This document shows positions 53,660 through 64,000 of a DNA stretch of 64,000 nt, in pieces. Within the stretch, counting starts at the first letter, position 1; each line of letters begins with the position of its first letter. The notes under the pieces were generated by a model. The model saw nothing but the letters and a program-made list of their open reading frames with translations, did not search any database and was not told where the DNA came from. The position numbers and the translations under genes were made by a program. This DNA comes from Curvularia sp. ZM96 (taxonomy: Eukaryota; Ascomycota; Dothideomycetes; Pleosporales; Pleosporaceae): the NCBI GenBank assembly GCA_022457065.1, contig JAJGBQ010000004.1, forward strand, positions 2,976,001 to 3,040,000, in the 5' to 3' direction.

Positions 53660-55863
53660 TCAACGACCTGACCTGGCCTTTGTTTGAGCTCTGCGTTCCT
53701 TTGCTACTTCTATCATATGGTTAGCTTTGGGTATCACATCGACTACTGGAATCAACTTACTCTCATCATAGACCAGAAACTCGTGTAGGGCGCTGCCGGC
53801 GGGGACCATGGGCAGAACAGGAACCTTTTGGTCCGTCACAATTTCCAAAAGAGCCGGGCCGTCGGTTGCGAGCAGCCACTTGAGCGAATCTTCAAGCTCT
53901 TCAAGCTTGACGCAGCGCTTGGCTTGGACACCCATAGCATCACCAAGCTTGACAAAGTCGGCGTTACGTTGGTGTGTGTGGGAGAAGCGATCGGTGTAGA
54001 AGAGAGTTTGCCATTGAGTGACCATACCCTGCTCTTCGTTGTTGAGGATGATGACCTTGACACCAATGTTGAATTCGGCCGCCGTCGAGAGCTCCGTCAG
54101 GGTCATGCTGAAGGAAGAGTCACCGTCAATGTCAATGACAGTGCATTCTGGTCGTGCCACCTTAGCACCAATGGCTGCTGGCAGACCGTAACCCATTGTA
54201 CCAAGACCACCCGAGGTGATCATGGTGCGTGGGTAGCGCCAGCGGAAGTGCTGAGCGCACCACATCTGATGTTGACCGACTCCGGTGGTGAGAATTGTCT
54301 CTTCCTTGCGGTCGGCGGTGAGGTCCGAAAGCTTCTCCATGATAGTCTGAGGCTTGATCAGACCGTTCTCGCCCTCCTTCTCGTAAGCCCAAGGGAAACG
54401 CTTTTTCCATTCGGCAATCTGGCTCAGCCACTCGGGCCGGTCCTCAACCGTGTTTACGAGGGGCAGGAGCTGCTTCAGGTTTGTACCAAGGTCGCCTTCC
54501 ACAGCCTCGGTCGCTTGCACAACCTTGTTGATGTTCTTTGGCATGATTTCAAAGTGAATGATTCCTCCACGACCTTCGGCTGCAGCAGCCTTGGCAGCGG
54601 GGGCGAACTTGGAAATGGCACCCGTGATACGGTCGTCGAAGCGGGCGCCAAGAGCGAGGATCAGGTCGGCCTCCTGCATGGCCATGTTGGCGTAAGCCGA
54701 GCCGTGCATGCCCAACATATGCAGGGACTTGGGGTCGAGCTCATCGAAACCTCCGAGACCCTGCAGGGTAGTAGTCACAGGAATGTTAGCCTTATCGGCG
54801 AGTTCCTTAAGAAGGCGAGGACCGTCCTCTGTCTGTAGAATACCCTGGCCGGCGTAGATGACAGGCTTCTTGGCCATGTTAATGAGGTTGGCAGAGCGCT
54901 TGATGGAGTGGTCCAACTGCTGCTTGCTCAGCTCCCTTGCGGCAATGGTTGCGGCGCTGACGGTAGTGGGGAGGGAGCTGCTCATGGGAATAGCTCTCTG
55001 GAGAACGCTGGCGGTGACATCCTTGGGCAGGTCGACGAGAACGGGTCCTGGGCGGCCGCTGGTAGCAATTTCGAAAGCCTCGTTGATTCTCCGGGGCAAT
55101 TCGGCAACATTCTTGACAAGAACATTCCATTTTGTGCAGGGTCGTGTGATGCCGACCATGTCGGCCTCTTGGAAAGCATCCGAACCAATTGCGCTGGTAA
55201 CAACCTGACCACAGAAGACAACCAGAGGGGTTCCATCCATGAGCGCATCCTGCATGGGTGTGACGACATTGGTGGCGCCGGGGCCCGAGGTAACGAGGAC
55301 GACACCAGGCTTACCGCTGGCACGAGCATAACCCTCGGCCATGTGGCCGGCGCCCTGTTCGTGTCGTGGAAGGATAAAGTCGAAGTGTTTTGACTGGTAG
55401 ATGGCATCGAATACGGGGAGAATAGCGCCGCCGGGGTAACCGACTGGGGAAAGTTAATATATTTGCGCTGTGTCAAAAAATCAAGGACGACGAGGATGGG
55501 ATGGAAGGAAAACGGCATACATATGTGCTTGACGCCCTGGCGGAGCATCATCTCATGGAAGATCTGGCCACCAGTCATTCCGACAAACGAGTGGTCCATT
55601 GCAGGCGAGCGGTACTGTTTCAATGGCTGAACACTGTCGTAGTCTTCGCGATTGAAGGCGGGCGCCGGTCTTGAGCGCGACGGCGACTGTGTGGCCGCCG
55701 CAGCGGTACTCTGTGAGCGCTTCGCATCTTCCTGAGGGACCTTGGTTGTGGCCGCCTGGGCAGGCCTGCGGAACGGCGAGACGGCCGCTTTCTGTGGGGT
55801 GGAGGAGAAGCAGCGGGAGCCCTTGAGAGCACTGATGGCTCGCGTGCGTGATTGGAGCATCAT
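53660..55863 (-). CDS. ILV2: Acetolactate synthase catalytic subunit, mitochondrial
   Basis: Three exons: 55863-55521, 55443-53761, 53709-53660; 691 residues. Intron 1 restores HIFGYPGGAILPV. Intron 2 (53710-53760, 51 nt, GTAAGT...CTAAC...ATAG) keeps frame and lacks stops, so it can be mistaken for coding; removing it gives a C-terminus of the usual fungal length. The leader is Ser/Arg-rich (MMLQSRTRAISALKGSRCFS), a mitochondrial presequence. Thiamine-diphosphate features: catalytic Glu in PRHEQGAGHMAEGYAR, and the metal-binding GDGSS-type loop as IDGDSSFSMTL...NN. It catalyses the first common step of valine/isoleucine synthesis (acetoin-type condensation of pyruvate) and is the sulfonylurea target. 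Confidence 0.96.
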
Positions 55864-56560
55864 TGTGAAGGCGGGCGTGCACGCGGGGGCACTGTGTAGA
55901 CACAGCAGACGCAGAGCAGGGAAAAGAAGGCGACTGCAGGGCGGGAAGGCAAGGCGGCGGGCAGAGAATAAGTAGGAGGCGAGGCCTTTTGAGTCAATCC
56001 GCGTCTTCGCCGCTCACGACAAGTCGTGGCGCATATGAAAAGTCAGTGGGGTCCAAGGTTGGCATAGCCGGCGCTGCCATTGGCCCGTCCCCGCAGTCGC
56101 ACAGGCAGCTGCCGAACATCGGAGGCGCGCTCTGACATCGCCAAACTCTCCTCCATCACAGACGCGGCCCGACCGGCCATTCTCCAGCTCGCTCCACACG
56201 CGCCCTCTCCATGACATGCAGGCTCCCTCACGACGAGGCCATGGCCGTGCCGCGTCGGGCCATGAGCGCCGTGCGGGCATCGTCCGCCGCTCGACAAAGG
56301 GCCCCCTCGACGTCGACGACACGGTCATAGACGAGTATGCCCGCCCTCTCCCGCGGCCGCCGGGCGCCAGATAGCCAAGCGACGACAGAAAGGTGCTTAC
56401 ACGGCCATGCAGTCCTCTAGCTGAGAGCGCTCCCCTTCCCGCTGCCACGCCCACACCCACAGCCAGCCTGCCCTCACGGCTCCGCTCGCCAACCCACGCC
56501 GACTCTGCCCCGCATCCTCCGCACAATGCGCCCCCGGGCCGTCCCAGTGCCATTGACGAC
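55864..56560. promoter_or_regulatory. Divergent promoter region, ILV2 / TRAPPC12
   Basis: About 700 bp, G/C-rich, between two head-to-head start codons. Long open frames on both strands here reflect base composition. The plus-strand frame of TRAPPC12 stays open back to 56393 without an ATG. Confidence 0.45.
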
Positions 56561-57625
56561 ATGCCCTCCAAGGACTTTTCCTTCCTGCAGGACCCCCAGG
56601 CCTACCATGTCCTCCCCGTCACCGGCATCCCCCCTCCCTTTCTTAACGCGCCTCATGCCCCGCCCGTCTCTTCGCCCATAGACACCCTCCTGTACTCGGG
56701 CCACTACCGCCTTGCTGCCATTGCTGCTGCCCGCAACCTCGTCTCCGCTGCTCCGGGCGACCACGATACCCTCTTCCACCTCGTCCACGTGCGTCTGGCT
56801 TGTCTCTGTCTGCTGCAGGAGCATGCGCTGGCTGCCCAAGAGTCAAAGGTCCTGGGCGACCTGGGCAGCGCCTTCTATCGACATCCCCTTACAAACGTTC
56901 ACCTGGTGCCCTGGGAACTGCGCTTGCTCGTGGTCCGATTGGCTGCGCTGGGCTATGGGGAGTGGCGTAAGGGCATCATGGGCTACTACGAGCTCGCGCG
57001 GGAATGCAGAGAGAATATTATCAGGGGCCCCGAAGCCGACAAGGAGCTCTGGAGATCACGTTTGCGCGACTGCGGTGTCCGTGTTGCAAACGTCTTGGTC
57101 GAAATGGGCGATCTTGAGGGCGCTGCACGGCACTTGACAACGCTTGCAGGCGACGAGAATCAAACAAGAGAAATTGCCCTCATGGAGACTCTGGTCTGGC
57201 TGCGCATGGGTCACGTGCAGGCCGCCCGGCGCTGTCTGGCCCGCGCCTCGGAAGCTTCGCCAGATGAGCTTGTAGATGGCACACTCAATGCACTGATACA
57301 GCTTGCAAACTCCGATTACGAGGCTGCTGTAACGTCGCTGCAGACTCTACACGAAGAATTTCCAGATGATGCCATGGTGGCCCAAAACCTAGCCGTGTGC
57401 TTGCTTTACACTGGCCACATCTCCGATGCCAAGACCATTCTGAGCGATCTGGTCGACACCAGTCCACCCTTCCATTCTCTTGTCTTGAATCTGAGCACCG
57501 TGTTCGAGCTTTGTACCGAGAGAAATCGGGAAAAGAAACTGGCTCTGGCTGAAAAGCTGGCCAGTAGGAAAGAAGGTGCCGGCGGCGTGGGCTGGGAACT
57601 CACAAATGCCGAGTTCAAGTTGTAG
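56561..57625 (+). CDS. TRAPPC12-like subunit of the TRAPP tethering complex
   Basis: A single exon of 354 residues from ATG 56561, the first in frame. N-terminal KDFSFLQDPQAYHVLP and IPPPFL are followed by SPIDTLLYSGHYRLAAIAAAR, the conserved block AFYRHPLT...VPWELRLLVVRLAALGYGEWRKGIMGYYELAREC, and TPR-like helical repeats (DLEGAARHLTTL, MGHVQAARRCLARA, DYEAAVTSLQTLH, DAMVAQNLAVCLLYTGHISDAK) to the end. TRAPPC12 belongs to TRAPP III, acting in ER-Golgi traffic and autophagy; fungal members are shorter than animal ones. If a 5' exon exists, the protein would be longer at its low-complexity N-terminus. Confidence 0.8.
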   Translation: MPSKDFSFLQDPQAYHVLPVTGIPPPFLNAPHAPPVSSPIDTLLYSGHYRLAAIAAARNLVSAAPGDHDTLFHLVHVRLACLCLLQEHALAAQESKVLGDLGSAFYRHPLTNVHLVPWELRLLVVRLAALGYGEWRKGIMGYYELARECRENIIRGPEADKELWRSRLRDCGVRVANVLVEMGDLEGAARHLTTLAGDENQTREIALMETLVWLRMGHVQAARRCLARASEASPDELVDGTLNALIQLANSDYEAAVTSLQTLHEEFPDDAMVAQNLAVCLLYTGHISDAKTILSDLVDTSPPFHSLVLNLSTVFELCTERNREKKLALAEKLASRKEGAGGVGWELTNAEFKL

Positions 57626-57703
57626 TAATTTAGCCAACGAATCGGATACCCTCAATGAAAAAATGATCAGACCAAGTAGCACTTGCAATCAATCATCGTA
57701 TTG

Positions 57704-58900
57704 TTATCCCAATGGTCTTCGCAAGTCCAGAATGTCCGACAGCTGTACGTTGCCTTTGCCTCCCCATCCTGCCGCGCCTGAAGCCACCTCGGGTCGAACG
57801 CGAACGTACCAGGACCACGCCCGTTTGTCCAGATCTTCTTTGCTCAGGATCTTTGCCCATGACTGATACAACAGCTCCAATGCTCCCAGCAATAATCCGA
57901 GATTTTGTTCTTTCTCTGTTGCAATACTAGCTGCGCTTCTTTTCACCTTTGCTTTTGTTGGTGCATCGCCCTCTTTCTTGATATTGTCTCCTGGTGGCTT
58001 CTCAAATGCGCGCATCAGATACGCCCTCGCGCTCTGCGCACTGTAGATTGGTAGGTGATCTTGTCCGCTTTTGGGAGGTTTTGATGCACCTGGTTGGTTC
58101 GCCTTCTTCAACGCTTCGAGATCAATCCCCCAGAGTGCTGGCTCCCTCTGTTTCTCATCAACCACCGTGTCGGGCGAAGACTTGACAGTGTTCTGAGTCG
58201 CATCGCTTTCATCCTCCCATTCGTACCCCCACCGCTTCATAACTCGTATCTCGCGCGTCATGATACGAACAAGCGGCTGCCCCTCACCCCATCCTTCGTC
58301 TTCCGCTGACTGTCCTTTTGCGAGCCCGATATGCGCAGCCTTTGTCTTGCTGTTCATAGACGTCACTGCTTGTGCCAGACTTAGCCTGCTAGAGAGCGGC
58401 TGCTCGGGCATCGTGTATTTGATTAGTGTAGTGGCGAAAGCAAGCACGAGCGGTGCGCGATTGGTATATAGCACCGTTGCCTTCAACACATCTTCATTCA
58501 TCTCAGGGTCTGGCAGTGAGAGCGATGCTTCGAGAGCTGCGCCATTGAGCGGCTGGCCATATGTCGGTTTCGTCCTCTTCACTGGTGGTGCTGGCGTCGT
58601 TGAGTCTCCCTCGTCTGCTGGCCGCTTTTTGGACAACCGCTTTGCGGCATTGAGACATTGTCGCGCTACCTTTTCGTCGCCAAAAATCCCCTTGAGCGTT
58701 TCAAAGTCGGCTTTTGATAGATCCAGAGCGCTGCGCCGTGTTAGGAGCGTAGGCAAACACGGTGTTACGGTATCACGTGCTTACGTGTTGAGCTGCGCCG
58801 CTTGCAGAGCGGGGATCTTACTCATGGCTTGTGCGAGTGGGACTTTGGCCTCCTGCGATAAGAAGCGAAGGAGGGCAGTGACATCATTTGCATAAGTCAT
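57704..58900 (-). CDS. Conserved-looking protein of unknown function
   Basis: Two exons, 58900-58785 and 58730-57704, give 380 residues; the splice completes QLNTALDLSKADF. The N-terminus is helical (MTYANDVTALLRFLSQEA) and continues into ETLKGIFGDEKVARQCLNAA, then a basic KKR linker, a middle domain, and a C-terminal helical block (NLGLLLGALELLYQSWAKIL, LDKRAWSWYVRVRPEV) that is the best conserved-looking part. No targeting signal. I do not recognise the family. It converges on TRAPPC12 with 78 bp between stops. Confidence 0.65.
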
Positions 58901-59164
58901 GTTGTATAACTCGATTATGAGTCTGTGTCGTTTGTCGTGACCGAGAGAGGGAGCGTGAACGTGGACATGACGTCGTACGAAGTAGGTTCTGGTGAAAGTG
59001 AGAGTGGCTGCAAGGGCCCGACGCGCTAGTCGGCTACTTGGTCGGGAAGTTTGGCCCTGTCGCAATCGCAACTTCCACCACCACTTGTGCACGTTGTGCC
59101 AGGTCGCCCTCGCCGCACGCCGAACCTTGTCGCAATCTGGAGTCCCTCGAGATTGGCCGCTAAC

Positions 59165-61318
59165 ATGGCGTTTAGATTCTCCCTCGGCGGCGCGAAAGCC
59201 AGCAACTCCAAAGCCCAAGAGGATGAAGAAGCAAAGGCGCGCGACGAGAAGAAGGCGCTCGACAAGTTCATGGCAGATTTTGAGGCCGAGCATGGAGTGG
59301 AAAAGAGCGTACTGGGAGATGCAGAGCTCGACCAAGATGCGGAAGATGTGTTCGTTCCCACGGGAAACAAAAGACATTTCACTGGCAGACAACGGACCAT
59401 GAAGAGCGGCCCTGGAACGCTCGATGCCGAACCTCTCGACGGCTATCCAAGGCCTGGAGGCGCTCCAGGAAGGCCCGCATCCCACATGCCATCACGGTTT
59501 GGTGCGCCAGCACCTACGGGCCCTGCAGCGTTGGAGGGCCCGAAGCCGACTGAGAATGTCTTTACGACCGTTGTAGCCAAGGCTTCGAACCTACCGCCCG
59601 ACATCGATTCCCGCCGAGTCGAGGAAGTCTTTGCTGACTATCCGTCACTGAAAATTACACGAATCGAGAAGATCCCCCCGCAAGGTCCCTCAGGAAGGGG
59701 CCGCCCGTCTGTGACGATGAAGATTACATTCGACAAGGACGCTAGTGCGCGAGACCTCGATGATGCCATGAACAAGCTCAGCGATAAGAAATACCTAGGC
59801 AGGGGCTACTACCTACATCTGGACAGATATCTAGGCGGCCGCTCAGTCGAGACAGCGCAGCACCCAGAAGCATTTGGCGCACGTTGGCAGGCAGCCGAGA
59901 TGCCCAAGGGCTTCGCACCGCCCCCCAATCTGGGGGGTGGTGGTGGTGGTGGTGGTCGCAGCAGAGACAGACCTCGCAGGGATCCAGAGCAGCTCATTGT
60001 CACAGCTAACCAGCCACCCGACATGGCGACGCTGTGGTTAGTGCACCACACCATAGAGCGTGTCATACTGGGCGGTGTCGAGTTCGAGGCTGCATTGATG
60101 AACGACCCGCAAGTGCAAGCAGAGGAGCGCTTCGCCTGGCTCTATGACCAAAAGCATCCTGTGAACCGCTACTATCGATGGCGCATGCACCAGATTGTTT
60201 GCGACAGTCCAAACGCCGAGATTTTCAAGGGACAGGGTGACTGGCGAGGCCCTCTGGATCCGCTTCCAGACGAGTTTGTCGACCATTTGGGCGCGTTTGA
60301 TTCTGACGACGAGATGATTGACAGTATTGAGGATGAAGAAAAAGAGAAGCCACAGTATAAACCACCACTCCCAGTCGGTGACAACTACCCCGGACGAGTC
60401 GACAACGGACACGGCATCTTGAGCCCTCGGTCTAGAGCCATGCTGCTCTGGCTGCTCACATCACTTCCACCCGGTAGCATCGTCGCTGATGACATTGCTG
60501 CCATCTCCAATTTTGTAGTGGAGCATGCTGGCCAAGGCATGGATGAGATTGTGCAGATTCTTGTGTCAAACATCATACAGCCCTTCCAGCTGACGGACAC
60601 GAACCCAAGAAACAAGCCAGCCGATGCAGAAGCAAGGGACGACCTCAGGCGACCCGATGCCCGCTCCGTTACGCTAAATGCTTTACGCATCATCTCAGAC
60701 GTGCTCCTCGTCACTGGAAGGGAGGCTGGAGTCTCTTATAAATACCGCCTTGCCATTTCTACAGAACTGTTGGACCGCAAAGTCTTTGAGTACCTCGAGC
60801 AACTCCCTGTGCAGCTTGAAATGGGCCGGATGACGGAGAGAAGCTACAGGGACGAGGTCAACGCCATCCTCCACGTATGGAAAGAGGAGCATATGTTCGA
60901 CGAGTCGGCGCTCAATCATTTTGACGAGGCGTTCAATGCACCCGAGCGAGGGAGGGAAGAGGAAGAGCACGCGCGGCGACTAGCGGAGAAGAGGAAGAAG
61001 AAGGGCAATGTGGTTCGCAAAGCAGTCGGCACTGGCGGTGAAGACGGCGACAAGGATGACAAGATGCATGATGATAAAGAGGCTGAACATCACGACGGCG
61101 CAGAGGGTGGGGTGGGCCCAACGCCAGAGGAAGTGGGCACAGCAGAGCCATCTGTGGCAGCTGTGGCTGGGGAGCCTACTGTCACGCAGGAAAAGCCAGC
61201 GGAGCCTGTCAAGCGACCGTCTGAACCAGACTTGATTCCCGGCGAGACAGCAGTAGCCAGGGCTCGCCGGCTGCGGCCGAAGGCAGAGGACATGTTTGCC
61301 ATGGACGAGGATGAGTAG
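59165..61318 (+). CDS. U2 snRNP-associated SURP protein, SR140-like splicing factor
   Basis: A single exon of 717 residues from ATG 59165, the first in its frame. Order: charged N-terminus (MAFRFSLGGAK), RRM (about 136-220, ASNLPPDIDSRRVEEVF to YYLHLDRYL), a Gly run (59935-59955), SURP module (about 281-340, LWLVHHTIERVILGGVEFE to RYYRWRM), CID domain (about 420-570, RSRAMLLWLLTSLPPGS onward), then a Lys/Glu-rich tail. RRM-SURP-CID in this order is specific to SR140/U2SURP, a U2 snRNP-associated factor. It is nuclear. Confidence 0.9.
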   Translation: MAFRFSLGGAKASNSKAQEDEEAKARDEKKALDKFMADFEAEHGVEKSVLGDAELDQDAEDVFVPTGNKRHFTGRQRTMKSGPGTLDAEPLDGYPRPGGAPGRPASHMPSRFGAPAPTGPAALEGPKPTENVFTTVVAKASNLPPDIDSRRVEEVFADYPSLKITRIEKIPPQGPSGRGRPSVTMKITFDKDASARDLDDAMNKLSDKKYLGRGYYLHLDRYLGGRSVETAQHPEAFGARWQAAEMPKGFAPPPNLGGGGGGGGRSRDRPRRDPEQLIVTANQPPDMATLWLVHHTIERVILGGVEFEAALMNDPQVQAEERFAWLYDQKHPVNRYYRWRMHQIVCDSPNAEIFKGQGDWRGPLDPLPDEFVDHLGAFDSDDEMIDSIEDEEKEKPQYKPPLPVGDNYPGRVDNGHGILSPRSRAMLLWLLTSLPPGSIVADDIAAISNFVVEHAGQGMDEIVQILVSNIIQPFQLTDTNPRNKPADAEARDDLRRPDARSVTLNALRIISDVLLVTGREAGVSYKYRLAISTELLDRKVFEYLEQLPVQLEMGRMTERSYRDEVNAILHVWKEEHMFDESALNHFDEAFNAPERGREEEEHARRLAEKRKKKGNVVRKAVGTGGEDGDKDDKMHDDKEAEHHDGAEGGVGPTPEEVGTAEPSVAAVAGEPTVTQEKPAEPVKRPSEPDLIPGETAVARARRLRPKAEDMFAMDEDE

Positions 61319-61927
61319 GTGAAGGGAGGAGAGGAAAGGGAGGCTGGAAGATACCCTGTAAGATAGACAAGTCGGGCGGACCATGAATGAACGGCCTTGT
61401 ACTGTACATATGTATGTAGTAGCCAGACCACAAATCCCCTACCCGATCCAAGGGCCGGACATGCAGCAGCAACGTCGCCAGCAAAGCCGCTACGCCGCTA
61501 GCATGAGCAACCCCACCCTTGGATCGCCGTACGGCACGACCCCTGATTCGGCACCCGGTCCAAACATATGGTGATCGCACATTGATGTCGTGAAAACGCG
61601 TGAAGGGGATGCCTTTTGCGAGATGGCGATCAGGTGCAAACGTGATTGGCTCGTGATGTCTTGCCCGTGGGACCCTCCGAACATGGCGCACGCCGCAGGG
61701 AAGCTCTCCGCCTAATCAACAACACAGACTGTTGGAGTTGCTACCTCACACCGCCTCGTGGTCCTTTTCGCCCTACTTACTCGCGCAACTGCCCCTCCCG
61801 CCGCGGCTCTCGTCGCAGGGATATTTTCTCCCTCCTCCCACCCTCTGCCAAGACTAGCGCTCTTCCGCTCCCACCTCCGCAGCTTTCACGCCGCCCCCGT
61901 CACCTCTCCTCCCATCAACCGCCCACC
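61319..61927. other. Intergenic, 0.6 kb
   Basis: 3' flank of the SR140-like gene and promoter of the next gene. The plus-strand frame upstream of 61928 is open but lacks an ATG in a sensible place. Confidence 0.45.
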
Positions 61928-63730
61928 ATGCCGACCTTCCTGGGCCTGGCCGTCTCCATCCACGCCGACTCGAATCCCCTGCCCGAGTACTCGATCCAGA
62001 AGCAGTCAAAGTACCATCGCATCACGTCGTACATCCCCGTTCCTCCAGCAAAGATACCGCCTGGCGCTACCAAACCTGAACAGTCGTCCTTCGCAATCTC
62101 CATAACCTTACTCACCCCCGGCCTCCATGTGCCCTACTCGACGCCCAAGCCCACTCCCGAGGAGCCCAACCCCAAACCAAAAATCGTGGGCGGCCTGCCT
62201 GGCCAGACCGGCGAGCGGGGCAAATACAGTCCCACGATAGCCCCGTACAAGCCCCTCACCACCTCGCCAAACGAGACAATTGCTGCCTACATATACTTCG
62301 ACGGACGGGCAAAAGAGGAAGTCGCGACGCTTTTGCGCCGCGGCGAAGAGACTTGGGTCAATTCACGATGGGTCAGCGTGCCAGAGTCGGAAGGTGGGGG
62401 ACTTGCAGAGCGCGAGTTTCTCTTCCGCGAGGTCGGCCTCGAGCGATGGCTCAACGGTCTCGATCTCGAGGGAAAAGACAAGGATGTAGCAGCAAAAATT
62501 GAGCGGAGAAAGCAACGCCTGGAGAAGAAGCGGGCCAAGCGGAGAGAAGCCATGAACAGTAGTGACGAAGAAGACAAGAAGCCTTCGGGCAACGGCGTAC
62601 TACGTTATAGCGAGAGCCAAGATGCGCCTGTCGAAGCACTTTCCGGAAACGACGAATTCTTCACTACCGACTCCGATTCCGACGACGAGCCTCCCATGCC
62701 AGAGGCTGCAGGACAGATCAAGGTTGCCCTATTCCGCGTTTTAGCCTCTGGCGAGATCAAACGCGGCGAGTACTCGCCACAGTTCGATGCACATGACGAT
62801 GACGAACAGAACGGAGGAGAGGGTGACGATATCGACCATACCACAAGTTTCGCGAAGCCAAAGACATTGGATCCCAAGTCCATCAGCACCCAGACTGTGA
62901 CTGGCATAGATCCTCCGGACAAGCCCTACGCCGTTTTTACTTTCTTGTACCGTGGAGAGCGTACGTCTCCCCAAAGATAACGTGCTGCAATTTATAGTTC
63001 TGTAGCTAATCATGAGCAGGTCAATTGCGCAAGATGGGCATCCTAACCAGCAAAGACCAGTCCAAAGTAACATCACCAGCTGCGAAGCGGAAGTCGGGAA
63101 CGGTCGACTTTGGTAGCCTGAAACCTCTGAATGCAGACACCGGAACGAAAAACTTTGGCGGCTACCGAGAAACATCTCCAAAGTCCAAGAAGAAGAACCA
63201 AAACGCCATGGACAGTGACGCGGACGATGAGGACGACGTCAAGCTGGAAGAAATGGACGACGACAAAGATGTTGTCGATAAAGGTCTGCTCTCGCCAGAA
63301 GACGCCCTCAAACAGGGTGAACTTGCCGAGGGCGTACGCAAGATCAAGGTAATGCCGATCAGTGTCAGGGTAGAATACACGTGCTAACATGTTACAGCTC
63401 AAACGCCAGCATTCAGCAGAGCCAGTAGGCCGTCCTGCAGGCGCTACAGTATCAGACGCATCCGGATCCCCTCTCTCTGGCACACCGGCGCCTGACAACT
63501 CGGCAAACGAAGCCTCGTCCTCCGCTCCAGTGAACTCCCCCACGGAGCCCAGCTCTTCAAACTCGATTGCATCGCCCTTCAAGAAGCAGCGCGCCTCGCT
63601 GCCCGGATTTGACGAAACCGTCCGTAAAAGCCTTGGTCAAGCCTTGATGGGCGCCCAGAAAGAGCGAGGGCATTCGGACGGCAATATCCCTACCATTGAG
63701 ACAAAAATGGAAGAAGACGAAGAATTATAA
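61928..63730 (+). CDS. Charged, probably nuclear fungal protein of unknown function
   Basis: Three exons: 61928-62960, 63020-63348, 63398-63730; 564 residues, phases consistent; the start has the strong context CCACCATG. The N-terminal ~200 residues look folded (HRITSYIPVPPAKIPPG, ETIAAYIYFDGRAKEEVATL, WVSVPESEGG), resembling a globular domain seen in fungal hypothetical proteins; I do not name it. A basic coiled segment (ERRKQRLEKKRAKRREAM), alternating acidic Ser/Asp tracts and a KSKKKN nuclear-localisation-like stretch follow. The tail is Ser/Pro-rich with FKKQRASLPGF. Function unknown. Confidence 0.72.
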
Positions 63731-63787
63731 ACAAGGGGAAACAAAGAATATCCCCGGAGTGCATTTGGGTGGTGCAACGACTTGTTA

Positions 63788-64000
63788 TCATATTTTGTCC
63801 TGACCTATTTGCGTATTATACAGTGACGTTGACAGCCACTCGACATCACAAGTCCCCGCATCGATACCAGCCAGGCTTCTATTGCATCCAAGGCGCATGT
63901 TTTGGACCGATCCGAAAAACGGTGGTGGCGGTAGTGGTGGGAGGCTTGGATACGAGTCTGAATGGGTTGATTTCTCTTCTTCTTTTTGGACTGGCGGACA
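63788..64000 (-). CDS. Possible C-terminal end of a gene entering from the right edge
   Basis: The minus strand is open from the window edge to TGA at 63788 (70 residues), with a Ser/Pro-rich stretch (YPSLPPLPPPPFFGSVQ). It would converge on the preceding gene with 57 bp between stops. The evidence is only an open frame and its composition; it may be 3' UTR. Confidence 0.25.
   Translation of the reverse strand, partial: CPPVQKEEEKSTHSDSYPSLPPLPPPPFFGSVQNMRLGCNRSLAGIDAGTCDVEWLSTSLYNTQIGQDKI

Noticed and set aside
53828..54838. A 336-codon plus-strand frame opposite ILV2
   Set aside because: Shadow of the conserved ILV2 codons; no recognisable family.
56014..56571. A 185-codon minus-strand frame upstream of TRAPPC12
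   Set aside because: G/C-rich promoter sequence; low-complexity Gly/Arg translation without family features.

Overview
This 64 kb window reads as nuclear chromosomal DNA of a filamentous ascomycete, most likely a dothideomycete (Pleosporales-like, a plant-associated or saprotrophic mould). The reasons are dense genes on both strands, short GT-AG introns (mostly 45-85 nt), eukaryotic housekeeping genes, fungal-only families (Zn2Cys6 regulator, cellobiose dehydrogenase with CBM1, GH115, 2EXR/F-box-like proteins) and a Tc1/mariner relic whose damage looks like repeat-induced point mutation (RIP). All gene models were spliced by eye from reading frames and splice sites.

1-10 kb: an isochorismatase-like hydrolase runs off the left edge. 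It is divergent from a Zn2Cys6 regulator, followed by an MFS drug:H+ antiporter and a GH115 alpha-glucuronidase with a palindromic CreA-like site upstream. 10-15 kb: TRM61 and a cysteinyl-tRNA synthetase share a divergent promoter; the synthetase has two starts that fit mitochondrial plus cytosolic forms. 15-22.5 kb: an MCT-type transporter, an unknown acidic protein, a PSI-domain membrane protein and a complete five-exon cellobiose dehydrogenase ending in a cellulose-binding module. 22.5-24.6 kb holds no gene I can support.

24.6-34.3 kb is housekeeping: a small unknown protein, septin CDC12 (six exons, one of 14 nt), PWP2, an unknown protein, a mitochondrial-type protein and the NatC subunit NAA38.

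34.3-52 kb is an accessory compartment with longer gene-poor, A/T-rich stretches. It holds 2EXR/F-box-like genes and fragments, an O-methyltransferase that has lost its SAM glycine motif and its catalytic-base histidine, truncated reductase (SDR) and geranylgeranyl-diphosphate-synthase remnants side by side, an F-box/LRR remnant, a small secreted six-cysteine protein, a coiled-coil membrane protein, and a Tc1/mariner relic with perfect 29-bp terminal repeats lying between two halves of what looks like one gene. A caleosin and a large four-exon membrane protein follow. The methyltransferase, SDR and GGPPS pieces look like the remains of a terpenoid-type biosynthetic cluster.

52-64 kb returns to conserved genes: an Asp-run protein, acetolactate synthase ILV2, TRAPPC12, an unknown conserved protein, a U2-associated SR140-like splicing factor and a nuclear-type charged protein. 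One frame may enter from the right edge.
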